64,000 nt of DNA from Betaproteobacteria bacterium. Lineage in GTDB: Bacteria > Pseudomonadota > Gammaproteobacteria > Burkholderiales > Rhodocyclaceae. The stretch's first letter is position 1; each line of letters starts with the position of its first letter. The position numbers and the translations under genes are program-made. Below, piece after piece: positions 45,220-53,305 of the stretch. The notes under the pieces were generated by a model. That model did no database searches, had not been told where the DNA came from, and saw nothing but the letters and a program-made list of their open reading frames with translations. Where the stretch lies: assembly GCA_020621405.1 (NCBI GenBank), contig JAHRYN010000002.1, positions 310,001-374,000 of the forward strand. The letters run 5' to 3'.

Positions 45220-46277
45220 CCCAACCGATCGAACAGATACTCGACGAAGCACGCTGGGCTCCGAGCGGCGACAACACACAACCGTGGCGTTTCCGCATCG
45301 TATCGGACAGCGAAGTCGAAATTCTCGGGTACGACACGCGCGAAGACTGCGTCTACGACCTCGATGGTTACGCCAGCCGGATCGCCCACGGATGCCTGAT
45401 CGAAACACTGCGCATCGCGGCGTCGGCGCATGGACTGGGCATCGAATGGACGTGCCAACCGGATGGCGACACGACGCATCCGGTCTATTCGGTCAAACTC
45501 GTGCCGCACCCAGGGCTTCCGCCAGACCCCCGGCTGGCGGCAATCCGGACGCGCGCAGTCCAGCGCCGCCCGATGAGCACGCGTCCGTTGTCGGACGAAC
45601 ACATCAAGGCGCTCAACGCCGCGGCTGCGCCCCACCGGGTTGTCTGGATGACGAGATTCGGGCAGCGCCTGTCGATCGGCCGCCTGAATTACCGCAGCGC
45701 AAAAATCAGACTGTCCATTCCGGAAGCGTTCGAGGTACACCGCCGGATCATCGAATGGGGCGCTCGCTTCAGTGACGACCGGATTCCGGAACAGGCTGTC
45801 GGCGTGGATGCCATGACTGGCAAGCTGATGCGCTGGATGCTGCAGAAATGGGAGCGTGTCGAGTTTTTTAACACGTACCTGGCGGGCACCATCGCACCAC
45901 GCCTGCAGCTTGACCTTCTGCCCGGCATCGCCTGCGGTGCCCACGCGCTGCTCGTTGCGCCGCAGACACCGAAAAAACCGCGCGACTTCGTCGATGGCGG
46001 GATTGCATTGCAGCGCTTCTGGCTCGAAGCGGAACGCTGCGGCCTCAAATTGCAACCTGAAATGACACCGCTGATCTTTGCGCGCTACATCCGCGACGGG
46101 CGTCCATTCACCCGGGTTCCGCAAGCCACCGCCTGGGCGCGCGAGGTTTCGACGGATATCAACGAAATGTTCGGCCCGGCGGAAGCCGCGTCCGCCATCT
46201 TCCTCGGTCGGCTGGGTTATGAACCGGCCCCAGTCTCACGCTCGCTGCGCCAATCTCTGCAGTCGCTGCTTGACTGA
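45216..46277 (+). CDS. Nitroreductase-fold protein, partner of the ThiF-like protein
   Basis: 353 residues starting in the ATGA overlap with the ThiF-like gene. The opening EQILDEARWAPSGDNTQPW is the nitroreductase signature where FMN phosphate and ring bind; the C-terminal part QRFWLEAERCGLKLQPE corresponds to the usual second motif. The protein is about 130 residues longer than standard nitroreductases, the extra lying in the middle. FMN-dependent redox on an adenylated or thioester-type substrate is a plausible joint reaction. The same pairing is seen as a fusion in MoeY-type proteins. Confidence 0.8.
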   Translation: MTQPIEQILDEARWAPSGDNTQPWRFRIVSDSEVEILGYDTREDCVYDLDGYASRIAHGCLIETLRIAASAHGLGIEWTCQPDGDTTHPVYSVKLVPHPGLPPDPRLAAIRTRAVQRRPMSTRPLSDEHIKALNAAAAPHRVVWMTRFGQRLSIGRLNYRSAKIRLSIPEAFEVHRRIIEWGARFSDDRIPEQAVGVDAMTGKLMRWMLQKWERVEFFNTYLAGTIAPRLQLDLLPGIACGAHALLVAPQTPKKPRDFVDGGIALQRFWLEAERCGLKLQPEMTPLIFARYIRDGRPFTRVPQATAWAREVSTDINEMFGPAEAASAIFLGRLGYEPAPVSRSLRQSLQSLLD

Positions 46278-46294
46278 CCGGGCGACAAACCCTT

Positions 46295-46324
46295 ATCAGC
46301 CGGTCACTTTCGTGACCGGCTGAT
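46295..46324. terminator. Hairpin between convergent genes
   Basis: A perfect 13-base inverted repeat, ATCAGCCGGTCAC (46295-46307) and GTGACCGGCTGAT (46312-46324), with a TTTC loop, lies at the junction of the rightward nitroreductase-like gene and the leftward acyltransferase gene and covers the last codons of the latter. Neither side has a good U-tract, so it may stop transcription in both directions only weakly or protect the 3' ends. Confidence 0.5.
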
Positions 46325-46994
46325 CGGTGACAGCCACCTGCGCCAGCCGACGCGCCGGGATTCCGCCCCACACCTCGCCTGCACCGATCACGGTGCCCTT
46401 GCTCACCACGGCACCGATAGCGACCGTCGCACCGTCGCCGATCGAGCACCCCGACAGCACGACAGCACGACCACCTATGGTCACATCGTTACCGATGTTT
46501 ATCCTCCGATGCGCCAGACGGGATCCTTCGATAACGTGCGGAACGATCAGCGCACCTTGTCCGACAATGGTATTGCTTCCTATCGTCACGAAAGGCGGAT
46601 CCATGACCACACCGCCCGGGTAGGTGTTCGGACCGAGACGCGCGCCCAGCAACTGATAGAAGATACGCATCAGCGGCACCGGAAGAATCATGCTGAACAT
46701 GACCGGATAGAACACGATCAGGAAGAACAGCAGATAGACGTGGTAGCGGAACTCGGCGGTAGAACCGGCCGCAATATCCCCTTCCGGCAACGGAAATACA
46801 CCGCAGAAGAGCCGGAATACCAGTATCACCGTCAGGTAGCAGAGCACCCCCCCGGTGGCCGTCATGAACACGCCACGGAAGTCTCCCAGCGCCAGCGCAC
46901 CGAAAAGCAGGTAATTGGCCGACAGCGCCACCGCCACGGCGAGGGCCAGCAGACAAAGGAAGGTCAGAACCTGCAATCCGGACACCTTGCGCAT
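46296..46994 (-). CDS. Membrane-anchored hexapeptide-repeat (LbetaH) acyltransferase
   Basis: 232 residues. Three hydrophobic helices occupy about 1-120, then a left-handed beta-helix with hexapeptide repeats (PPFVTIGSNTIVGQGALIVP, then INIGNDVTIGGRAVVLSGCSIGDGATVAIGAVVSKGTVI). This is the fold of acyl- or acetyltransferases that use CoA or ACP thioesters. The fused membrane part suggests the acceptor is a lipid or a membrane-bound glycan. It is convergent with the nitroreductase-like gene and divergent from the PEP-CTERM gene. Confidence 0.8.
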   Translation of the reverse strand: MRKVSGLQVLTFLCLLALAVAVALSANYLLFGALALGDFRGVFMTATGGVLCYLTVILVFRLFCGVFPLPEGDIAAGSTAEFRYHVYLLFFLIVFYPVMFSMILPVPLMRIFYQLLGARLGPNTYPGGVVMDPPFVTIGSNTIVGQGALIVPHVIEGSRLAHRRINIGNDVTIGGRAVVLSGCSIGDGATVAIGAVVSKGTVIGAGEVWGGIPARRLAQVAVTDQPVTKVTG

Positions 46995-47157
46995 GCTTCA
47001 CTCCCTGAATATGGTTGCTCTTGTTTGACACCGGGCCCCATGTTACGTGACGACCACCCCTAAAATCATCGCAAAGCCTGTCGGATTAATTTACAGGAAG
47101 GAAAACAGGTCCACAAAAATCAAAACAAAACACCATAATTTCAACAAGTTAAAAAAC

Positions 47158-47173
47158 TGGCACACCCCCTGCT
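47158..47173 (+). promoter_or_regulatory. Sigma-54 (RpoN) promoter for the PEP-CTERM gene
   Basis: TGGCACACCCCCTGCT matches the -24/-12 consensus TGGCACG-N4-TTGCW at ten of twelve defined positions, with the essential GG (47159-47160) and GC (47171-47172) ten bases apart. Transcription would start near 47184, leaving about 43 bases before the ATG at 47227. Regulators of the PEP-CTERM system, PrsK/PrsR, act with RpoN, which fits. The AT-rich 160 bases upstream may bind the activator. Confidence 0.75.
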
Positions 47174-47226
47174 TATAGGTTGTCAGACGACACATCGTGC
47201 GTCCTACGACCCACAGGAGAATTTTG

Positions 47227-48171
47227 ATGAAAAAGATTACTTTGATTGCCGCAGCCATCGCAGCCCTGGGTGTGTCGGCTCAAGCAAGCGCAGCTTTCAC
47301 TGCAACCCCGATCGTGTTCGACACGAACGGCGCAGCTGCCGGCGGTGCGATCAGCGTCACCAGCTTTGACTGGCTGCCGGGCAACGCGCTGGCCAAGGAT
47401 GCGATCAACAGCACGACCGGGCAGTTCACCACCTACTTTCAGGCGACTCTGAACAGCTTCGTTTTCAATTCCGGCGGTAGTTCGTCGACGGTTTCGCCGG
47501 CAGCGGGCACCGAGTTCACGGTTCAGGCGACCATCATCGAACAAGGTCTCGTTGGCGGCATTACGTCCAACTTCGTTAGCCTGGGTGGCACCTACAAGAT
47601 TTTCTACGACACGACCAAGGATTCCAACGACGTTACCGGTCTGGGCTTCGATGACGGCATCAAGATTCTGGAAGGCAATATCAATTTCGGTGGCACCGGC
47701 ACCTTCACGAATTTCACGCTGCTCTCCTCGTTTCTTTTCCCGAACCAGAAGCTCGACAACTTCGGCGCCGATGACGCTGTCGGCACCCTGTCGAACCAGG
47801 GCGTCGGTTCGAGCAACCTGACGGTTGATGTCACCTACACCGACAGCAACTTCTTCAAGTCGAACATCAAGTCACTGGCTGTCGACCTGAGCGACGCATC
47901 GAATCTGGCTGCGCCTTTCACCCTGGCAAACCCGTCGGATGAAGTTGTCGGCCAGACCCCGAACTACGGCGTGGATGTGGTCGGTGGCGTGCTGGTTCCG
48001 GTGAATGGCGCCGGCTGCGGCGACGTCGCTGTGGGCGTGACCTGCGACTTCCAGTTCCAGAGCGATTCCGCAACCTCGTTCCAGGCAACCGTGCCGGAAC
48101 CCGGTTCGCTGGCCATCGCCGGTGCTGGCCTGGCACTGATGAGCCTGGTGCGTCGTCGCAAGGCGAAGTAA
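47227..48171 (+). CDS. PEP-CTERM sorting-domain protein, possibly PepA-like (floc-forming type)
   Basis: ATG 47227 has AGGAGA seven bases ahead, while an in-frame ATG at 47197 lacks a site. The 314-residue protein has a signal peptide cut after about residue 22 (VSAQASA-A) and ends in the sorting tail: VPEPGS, a hydrophobic helix and the basic cluster RRRKAK (289-314). The mature part is low in charge, rich in Thr, Ser, Asn and Gly, like structural matrix proteins. ATPIVFD and SFDWLPGNALA recall the flocculation-linked PepA family of Zoogloea-type bacteria; I hold that name as likely, not proven. XrtA should cleave the tail. A strong terminator follows. Confidence 0.9.
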   Translation: MKKITLIAAAIAALGVSAQASAAFTATPIVFDTNGAAAGGAISVTSFDWLPGNALAKDAINSTTGQFTTYFQATLNSFVFNSGGSSSTVSPAAGTEFTVQATIIEQGLVGGITSNFVSLGGTYKIFYDTTKDSNDVTGLGFDDGIKILEGNINFGGTGTFTNFTLLSSFLFPNQKLDNFGADDAVGTLSNQGVGSSNLTVDVTYTDSNFFKSNIKSLAVDLSDASNLAAPFTLANPSDEVVGQTPNYGVDVVGGVLVPVNGAGCGDVAVGVTCDFQFQSDSATSFQATVPEPGSLAIAGAGLALMSLVRRRKAK

Positions 48172-48193
48172 GGTTTTCAGTACCGTTGCAAAG

Positions 48194-48220
48194 AAAAAGG
48201 GGCGCAAGCCCCTTTTTTTT
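48194..48220 (+). terminator. Intrinsic terminator after the PEP-CTERM gene
   Basis: GGGGC (48199-48203), loop GCAA, GCCCC (48208-48212) and eight T from 48213, with five A before the stem, so it can also serve the leftward glycosyltransferase gene ending at 48260. Confidence 0.95.
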
Positions 48221-48259
48221 ACACTCACACAGTGCGAAACATCGGCAGACCTGCCGCCG

Positions 48260-49441
48260 TCAGCGCAATTGGTCCAGTATCGTCCGCACCGCATCCAGCC
48301 CACCGATTTCAGCGCAGATAAGCGCGGTACGCCGGTGCCACGCCTCATCTTCGATGCCTTGTCGCGCCACCGCTGCCGTTACCTGCGCATTGAACCGATC
48401 AGCCCGCAGCGTCACGCCGAGCCCGGCATGTTCAAGTGCGCTCATGTTCAGAAACTGGTCCAGATTGGACGCCACGCCGATCACCGGCCTGCCTGCCGTG
48501 AGCGCCTGCTGGCTGGTCGGACTGCCACCATTGCAGATCACGACCGACGCCCGTTCGCAGGCAAGATCGCCGGGCATGAATTTCGCGGCGTGGACCGCAG
48601 GGTGCTCGATCACCGCATCGGGCGCAGCGGTGACCAGCACGCGAAAACCGGCATCGACGAGCGATCTGGCTATCGGGCCCGACAGTGCCTGCCGCCCGGA
48701 ACTGCCCATGCTGACGTAGGCAATCGGCAGATCATCGGGCAGATCGTCCCACCAGCCCGGGATCGGGACTGGTGGCGACCACGGCAACGGTCCAACAACC
48801 TGTTGTGACGACGGCGCGTTTGCAAGTTGGAACACCGACGGAATGTCGCTGTAGAAGGTCGTATCGGCGTCTGTGTAGGCACACCGAAGATCACGGCCGA
48901 AGCCGGGCAATCCGTGATTGCGTCGCAGCGCTTCCATCGCACCCGCATGCAGGCGGAAGGCCATGGGTCGCACGCGATTGAACAGCCATCGGGCAATCGG
49001 GACCGGAAGTACATGCGTCAGCGGCAGGTCGGGCACCGGCCAATCGCCACCGACGTCGTAGTACGGACTCCAGTAGGCATTGGCCAGTGCTGAGTACGGG
49101 ACTCCTGCAAGACGGGCACTGACGCCGAGCGAAAGCCGGAAATCACCGAGGATGCAATCGGGCTTGAAGCTCCCGATCAGGGCCAGATCGTCCGCCACAT
49201 AGGCTTCGAGGGTCGCCAAGTCATACAGCGGATCGCCCTTTTCGAGCCGCCGGGCAAATTCCGCCGGCGACTGGGCCGTCAGATCGACCGTCTCGACCTG
49301 CAGATCGCCGACCGCCCACCGGTATTGCGCCGGCAAGGCCAGCACGACATCGAAACTCTGACTTGCAGCCCGCGCAAGCGCCAAGGGTCTGGCGACATGC
49401 GCCAGCGTGGCGCCTTCGGCGACGATCAGAAGTCTTTTCAT
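48260..49441 (-). CDS. UGT/MGT-like glycosyltransferase (GT1 fold)
   Basis: ATG 49441 (MKRLLIVAEG) is the natural start, 393 residues. GT-B enzyme in two halves; the C-terminal half has IAYVSMGSSGRQ, and the donor-site region VICNGGSPTSQQALTAGRPVIGVASNLDQ corresponds to the UGT signature with its HGG-type motif changed to CNGGSPT. UGT/MGT-type enzymes glycosylate small lipophilic acceptors rather than growing polymers, which suits the acyl-amino-acid setting of this region. It is the third gene of a leftward set with a barrel protein and a LolD-like ATPase. Confidence 0.85.
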   Translation of the reverse strand: MKRLLIVAEGATLAHVARPLALARAASQSFDVVLALPAQYRWAVGDLQVETVDLTAQSPAEFARRLEKGDPLYDLATLEAYVADDLALIGSFKPDCILGDFRLSLGVSARLAGVPYSALANAYWSPYYDVGGDWPVPDLPLTHVLPVPIARWLFNRVRPMAFRLHAGAMEALRRNHGLPGFGRDLRCAYTDADTTFYSDIPSVFQLANAPSSQQVVGPLPWSPPVPIPGWWDDLPDDLPIAYVSMGSSGRQALSGPIARSLVDAGFRVLVTAAPDAVIEHPAVHAAKFMPGDLACERASVVICNGGSPTSQQALTAGRPVIGVASNLDQFLNMSALEHAGLGVTLRADRFNAQVTAAVARQGIEDEAWHRRTALICAEIGGLDAVRTILDQLR

Positions 49442-49457
49442 CGCCGCTCCGCGAAGA

Positions 49458-50864
49458 TCAGAAGCTGTAGCGCAACTCGCCGTAGTAGCGGTCCGAATTG
49501 CCGAAACGCCCGAAGAATCCGTTGCCATTGCCGCCGAAAAGATCGGCACCGAACTGCGCGCGCCAGTTCGACTGGACGCGCCAGGTCAGCTTGGGACGGA
49601 ACATGTAGTCATTGCGGACCAGGGACTGCACCCAGAGCGCCTCGCCTTCGACGCGATCGGTGAACTTGTAGTTGTAGAGCAGCGAAAAGCCGTTTTCGCG
49701 CTTCGACGGCAGCAGATCGCGTGCCTTGTCGATGTGGTAGCGCTCGAAATACTGCATGTTGAAGCGCGATTCGTTCTCGAACGGAAAATCGAGGCCGACC
49801 GCGTAATCGACCATGTCCTGCTTGACCAGACCGTCCGGCACGTTGGACGACACCGGCACCCGGCGATCCGTGGTCAGCACGGCTTCGGCCTTCAGCAGCA
49901 TGCTGCCGAAATCCTTGCTCAGGGTTCCGCCGTACTGGTGTATCCAGTCGTGCTCCGGCGTATAGATCGCATTGGACCCGACGATCTGCCTCGAGAACGA
50001 CGGATTCACGTCGAGGCTGCGGTAGTAGAACGCAGACAGATCCCAGCCCTTGATCAGCGTGCCGACGCGCAGGCCATAGTTCGAATTGCCCAGCTTGTGC
50101 TCGGGCCGCTGCTGCATGCGGTACACCGAATTCAGGCCGGGGATCGTCGGCTGCACGGGGTAATAGTCACCACCGAAACGACCGATGTCGTCGACGCTGA
50201 CGTAGGGAATCCAGATCAGTTCGGCGTGAATGTCGCCCTTGAAGTATTCGGCGCGCGCAGCCCACTGCGGGATACGCAACTGATCAAACTCCGGGTTGAA
50301 GAATTCGCGCATGTCCTTGGCCGACACGACGTCGGCAAAGAACAGTCCCACCATCTCGCCCCAGACGATGTGCTGCCGGCCGAGACGCAGTTCCAGATCA
50401 CCGAGCGGCACATCGACATACACCTCGCGCCACGTGAATTCATTCCGCTTGTCGTCGCGCACGGCGCCCGGATAGAAGCTGTCCTCCCAGCCGTAGGCAA
50501 AGTCGTAATCGAAGCGCCCGACCGCCTTCCACTTGATGCCCTGCCCGAATTTCCCGGTGCGGCCGATCTCGTTGCGCCAACGGGCCTTGGACCAGTGATC
50601 GTCGCCGGACGGCGTCCTCGCAAGTTCGAACTGGCTGAAGCCCTTCCAGCCGGAGCCAGCTTGGGCTTCCTTTTCGAAATCGGGCAGAGCCGCCGACGCA
50701 GCGGCGTCTCCCGGCGCAGCTTTAGCCGGCTCAGACGCAGGCGCATCGATGAACAGGTCGTCAAGCGGATCCGCAGCACAGACGGGCTGCATCGCGATCG
50801 CGATGCATGCTGCCAGCACGGACGCCGGCAGTTTTCGGGCAAAGATGGAAATAGCGCGGTGCAT
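49458..50864 (-). CDS. DUF1302-type outer membrane beta-barrel protein
   Basis: ATG 50864 is two bases past the ATPase stop. Signal peptide cut near CAADP; 468 residues in all. The body alternates amphipathic strands (WREVYVDVPLGDLELRLGRQ, then GGTLSKDFGSMLLKAEAV) and ends in RYSF, a typical last barrel strand with a C-terminal Phe. The LRLGRQHIVWGEMVGLF and RIPQWAARAEYF runs are characteristic of DUF1302 proteins. These often go with lipid or hydrophobic-compound exporters. It is co-transcribed with the LolD-like ATPase and the UGT-like enzyme. Confidence 0.85.
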   Translation of the reverse strand: MHRAISIFARKLPASVLAACIAIAMQPVCAADPLDDLFIDAPASEPAKAAPGDAAASAALPDFEKEAQAGSGWKGFSQFELARTPSGDDHWSKARWRNEIGRTGKFGQGIKWKAVGRFDYDFAYGWEDSFYPGAVRDDKRNEFTWREVYVDVPLGDLELRLGRQHIVWGEMVGLFFADVVSAKDMREFFNPEFDQLRIPQWAARAEYFKGDIHAELIWIPYVSVDDIGRFGGDYYPVQPTIPGLNSVYRMQQRPEHKLGNSNYGLRVGTLIKGWDLSAFYYRSLDVNPSFSRQIVGSNAIYTPEHDWIHQYGGTLSKDFGSMLLKAEAVLTTDRRVPVSSNVPDGLVKQDMVDYAVGLDFPFENESRFNMQYFERYHIDKARDLLPSKRENGFSLLYNYKFTDRVEGEALWVQSLVRNDYMFRPKLTWRVQSNWRAQFGADLFGGNGNGFFGRFGNSDRYYGELRYSF

Positions 50865-50866
50865 TC

Positions 50867-51616
50867 TTACGCGGCCTTGTTTTGAGCGGATTTCGGGGGT
50901 TTCACGTAGGACCACTCACCCGGGGATTTCTGGACACCCAGGGCCGTCAGTTCACCATCCTCGATGCGTACCAGACGGTCCGCCATCGACATCACGCGCT
51001 TGTCATGAGTAGAGAAGATGAACGTCGTCTTCATCGTGCGGTTGATTTCCCGCATCAGCTCGAGGATGGCATCCCCGGTCTTGCGGTCCAGATTGGCCGT
51101 CGGCTCGTCGGCAAGCACGATGGCCGGCTGCGTCGCCAGCGCACGGGCAATCGCCACCCGCTGGCGCTGCCCGCCGGACAACTGGTTGGGGCGATGATCC
51201 TTCTTCTGCTCGAGACCGACCACGTCGAGAAAGTACTTCACGCGGCGCGCCCGCTCCTCCTTGCCGATTTCCGGCAACTGCAGCAGCGGATACTCGACAT
51301 TCTCGTACGCGGACAGTACGGGCAGCAGGTTGAAGGTCTGGAAAATGAAGCCGATGGTGCGGGCGCGGAGGCTCGCGAGCTCGTCCGGAGTCTTGCCGGA
51401 CACGTCCTGCCCATTGATCAGTATCTGCCCGGACGTCGGCGTATCGATGCAGCCGATCAGATTCAGCAGAGTAGACTTTCCGCTTCCGGACGGGCCTGCA
51501 ATGGCAATGAACACGCCGTCTTCAATATCCAGCGTGATATTCTTCAACGCATTGACCTGCTGCCCGCCGAGCACGTAGCTGCGGCTCACATTCCGGATCT
51601 GTACGACGTTGTTCAT
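50867..51616 (-). CDS. LolD/MacB-like ABC transporter ATPase
   Basis: 249 residues: Walker A GPSGSGKST (about 41-49), signature LSGGQRQRVAIARALA, Walker B PAIVLADEPTANLD and a switch histidine in IFSTHDKRVM. This is the LolD/MacB branch that drives FtsX-type permeases. No permease lies next to it; the two FtsX-type permeases at 41749 and 42976 are the obvious partners. The start faces the LolA-like gene across only 54 bases. Confidence 0.92.
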   Translation of the reverse strand: MNNVVQIRNVSRSYVLGGQQVNALKNITLDIEDGVFIAIAGPSGSGKSTLLNLIGCIDTPTSGQILINGQDVSGKTPDELASLRARTIGFIFQTFNLLPVLSAYENVEYPLLQLPEIGKEERARRVKYFLDVVGLEQKKDHRPNQLSGGQRQRVAIARALATQPAIVLADEPTANLDRKTGDAILELMREINRTMKTTFIFSTHDKRVMSMADRLVRIEDGELTALGVQKSPGEWSYVKPPKSAQNKAA

Positions 51617-51619
51617 CAG

Positions 51620-51655
51620 AATGCCCGGCCTGACGCACGGGCGGAATGCCCGGCA
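51620..51655. repeat. 11-base direct repeat in a divergent promoter region
   Basis: GAATGCCCGGC at 51620-51630 recurs at 51645-51655, 25 bases on, in the 54-base spacer between the leftward LolD-like gene and the rightward LolA-like gene. A related GCCCG/CGGGC inverted pair lies between the copies. It is well placed to be the operator of both transcripts. Confidence 0.5.
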
Positions 51656-51670
51656 CTGGAGATTGAATAG

Positions 51671-52495
51671 ATGGCTTTTCCGAACAATTCCAGATTCATT
51701 TCGGAAGCAATGACACGACGCCCGATCCGACCCGGAAAATCAGGCTTGAGACAACGCCTGTCCAAATTCGTGACTGCCGTCGGCATGATTGCGGTGGCGC
51801 TTTTCATCGTGCCGTCGGCCTTTGCTGATGATGCGACAAGTATACTGGAAAAGGCTGATGCGATCCGCTTCCCGCGCGAGTCATTCCAGGTCGAGGTGAG
51901 CATTACTTCGGCGACTTCCAGTGGCGACGAATTTCGCAAGTTCCGCATCCTTTCCAAGGGCAACGAGAACACCATCATCCAGACCGTCGAGCCGGCGTCG
52001 GAACGCGGGCAGATACTGCTGATGAAGGCGCGCGACCTGTGGGTATTCCTGCCCACGGTATCGCAGCCGGTACGGTTGTCGCTCGCGCAGCGGCTGACCG
52101 GCCAGGTCGCGAACGGCGATCTGGCCCGGGCCAACTTCAGTGGCGATTACACGCCGCGACTGCTGCGTACAGAGAAGATAGACGGCATTGAACACCAGGT
52201 ACTTGAACTGACCGCGGTAGATCGCGGCGTCACTTATGCGCGCGTGGTGCTCTGGGTGCGAGCCTCTACCAGCGCCCCATCAAGAGCCGAGTTCTACTCG
52301 CTGTCGGACAAACTGCTGAAGACCTGCATCTACGACGAATACAAGACCTTGGGCGGAAAACTGCGTCCGACGCGCCTGATCATGCAGGATGCCCTCAAAC
52401 AGGGCGAGCAGTCTGTGCTTGAATACAGTGCAATGCAGCTGCGGGAATTGCCGGACAAGATATTCACCAAGGAATATCTGAAAAAGGTCGAATAA
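51671..52495 (+). CDS. LolA-like periplasmic outer-membrane lipoprotein-sorting protein
   Basis: 274 residues from ATG 51671 (GGAG nine bases upstream); ATG 51710 (MTRRPIRPGK) is the alternative. Signal peptide ends near PSAFADD. ILEKADAIRFPRESFQVEV is the LolA_like start, and RILSKGNENTIIQTVEPASERGQILL, then DLWVFLPTVSQPVRLS show the half-barrel typical of this group, which is used with RND or ABC exporters as a lipid carrier. It sits between the LolD-like gene and the NAS-like gene, 60 bases before the latter, and should ferry the product across the periplasm. Confidence 0.84.
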   Translation: MAFPNNSRFISEAMTRRPIRPGKSGLRQRLSKFVTAVGMIAVALFIVPSAFADDATSILEKADAIRFPRESFQVEVSITSATSSGDEFRKFRILSKGNENTIIQTVEPASERGQILLMKARDLWVFLPTVSQPVRLSLAQRLTGQVANGDLARANFSGDYTPRLLRTEKIDGIEHQVLELTAVDRGVTYARVVLWVRASTSAPSRAEFYSLSDKLLKTCIYDEYKTLGGKLRPTRLIMQDALKQGEQSVLEYSAMQLRELPDKIFTKEYLKKVE

Positions 52496-52555
52496 GGCAC
52501 GTCGCCGTCACGTCGCGGAACGGATCCGCCGAGGTCATACGCAGGTCAGGACACC

Positions 52556-53305
52556 ATGTTTCTGCTCGAAGTCGGCAACCTGAAAGAGAACTTCGCCAAG
52601 TACTTCTCGGTCGAGGCGGCAATCGATGACGCACTCCGGCACGAGGTCTATCGGGTTCGTCACGAGGTCTACTGCGAGGAACTGGGTTACGAACACACCA
52701 ATTCACTGCACGAGGAGACGGATCAGTACGATGCCCGAGCGCTCCAGATTGCGCTGCGCGCCCAATCGAGCGGACGCATCGTCGGTTGCGTCAGGCTGGT
52801 ACAGACTGAACCTGCAGCCACGGACCTCCCGCTGCCGTTTGAAGTGCTGTGCGCCGAGCACATCAATCGGTCGATCATCGACCCCTCGACCATGGACAGG
52901 CGCCATATCGTCGAAATTTCCCGCCTCGCAGTACTGTCGGACTACCGCAAGCGGAAGGGCGATGGCAGTGGTCCCATCGCCATATCGGATGAGGACATGG
53001 GCACGCGTGACCAGCCCCGTTTTCCTTACATCCCGGTCGGGCTCTACCTCGGCCTCCTCGCTGTAGCCGAACTGCACGGCGTGACACACTTGTTTACGCT
53101 GACCGAAGCAAGGCTTGCCCGCCATCTCTCCGCCCTCGGCTTCCGGATCCATCTCATAGGTCAGGCGGTCGAACACCGCGGCAAGCGCGTCCCGTCAGTC
53201 ATCTATCTGGATGAAGTCATGGAACACCTGCCACCCTTCATGCGTCCTCTCTACGACCAGATGAGGACGGACATGGCGCGCCAGTATCAGATGACAACAG
53301 CCTAG
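52556..53305 (+). CDS. PEP-CTERM/exosortase-associated acyltransferase, N-acyl amino acid synthase-like (LuxI-like GNAT)
   Basis: 249 residues from ATG 52556 (AGGA site). YRVRHEVYCEELGYE, GRIVGCVRLV and EISRLAVLSDYRK are the LuxI/NAS fold motifs that bind acyl-ACP and the amino-acid acceptor. The family is TIGR03694, described only from exosortase genomes. Long-chain N-acyl amino acid synthases from soil DNA (Craig, Cherry and Brady) belong to this group and were linked to the PEP-CTERM system. The likely reaction is acyl-ACP plus an amino acid to an N-acyl amino acid; the amino acid and chain are unknown. Confidence 0.88.
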   Translation: MFLLEVGNLKENFAKYFSVEAAIDDALRHEVYRVRHEVYCEELGYEHTNSLHEETDQYDARALQIALRAQSSGRIVGCVRLVQTEPAATDLPLPFEVLCAEHINRSIIDPSTMDRRHIVEISRLAVLSDYRKRKGDGSGPIAISDEDMGTRDQPRFPYIPVGLYLGLLAVAELHGVTHLFTLTEARLARHLSALGFRIHLIGQAVEHRGKRVPSVIYLDEVMEHLPPFMRPLYDQMRTDMARQYQMTTA

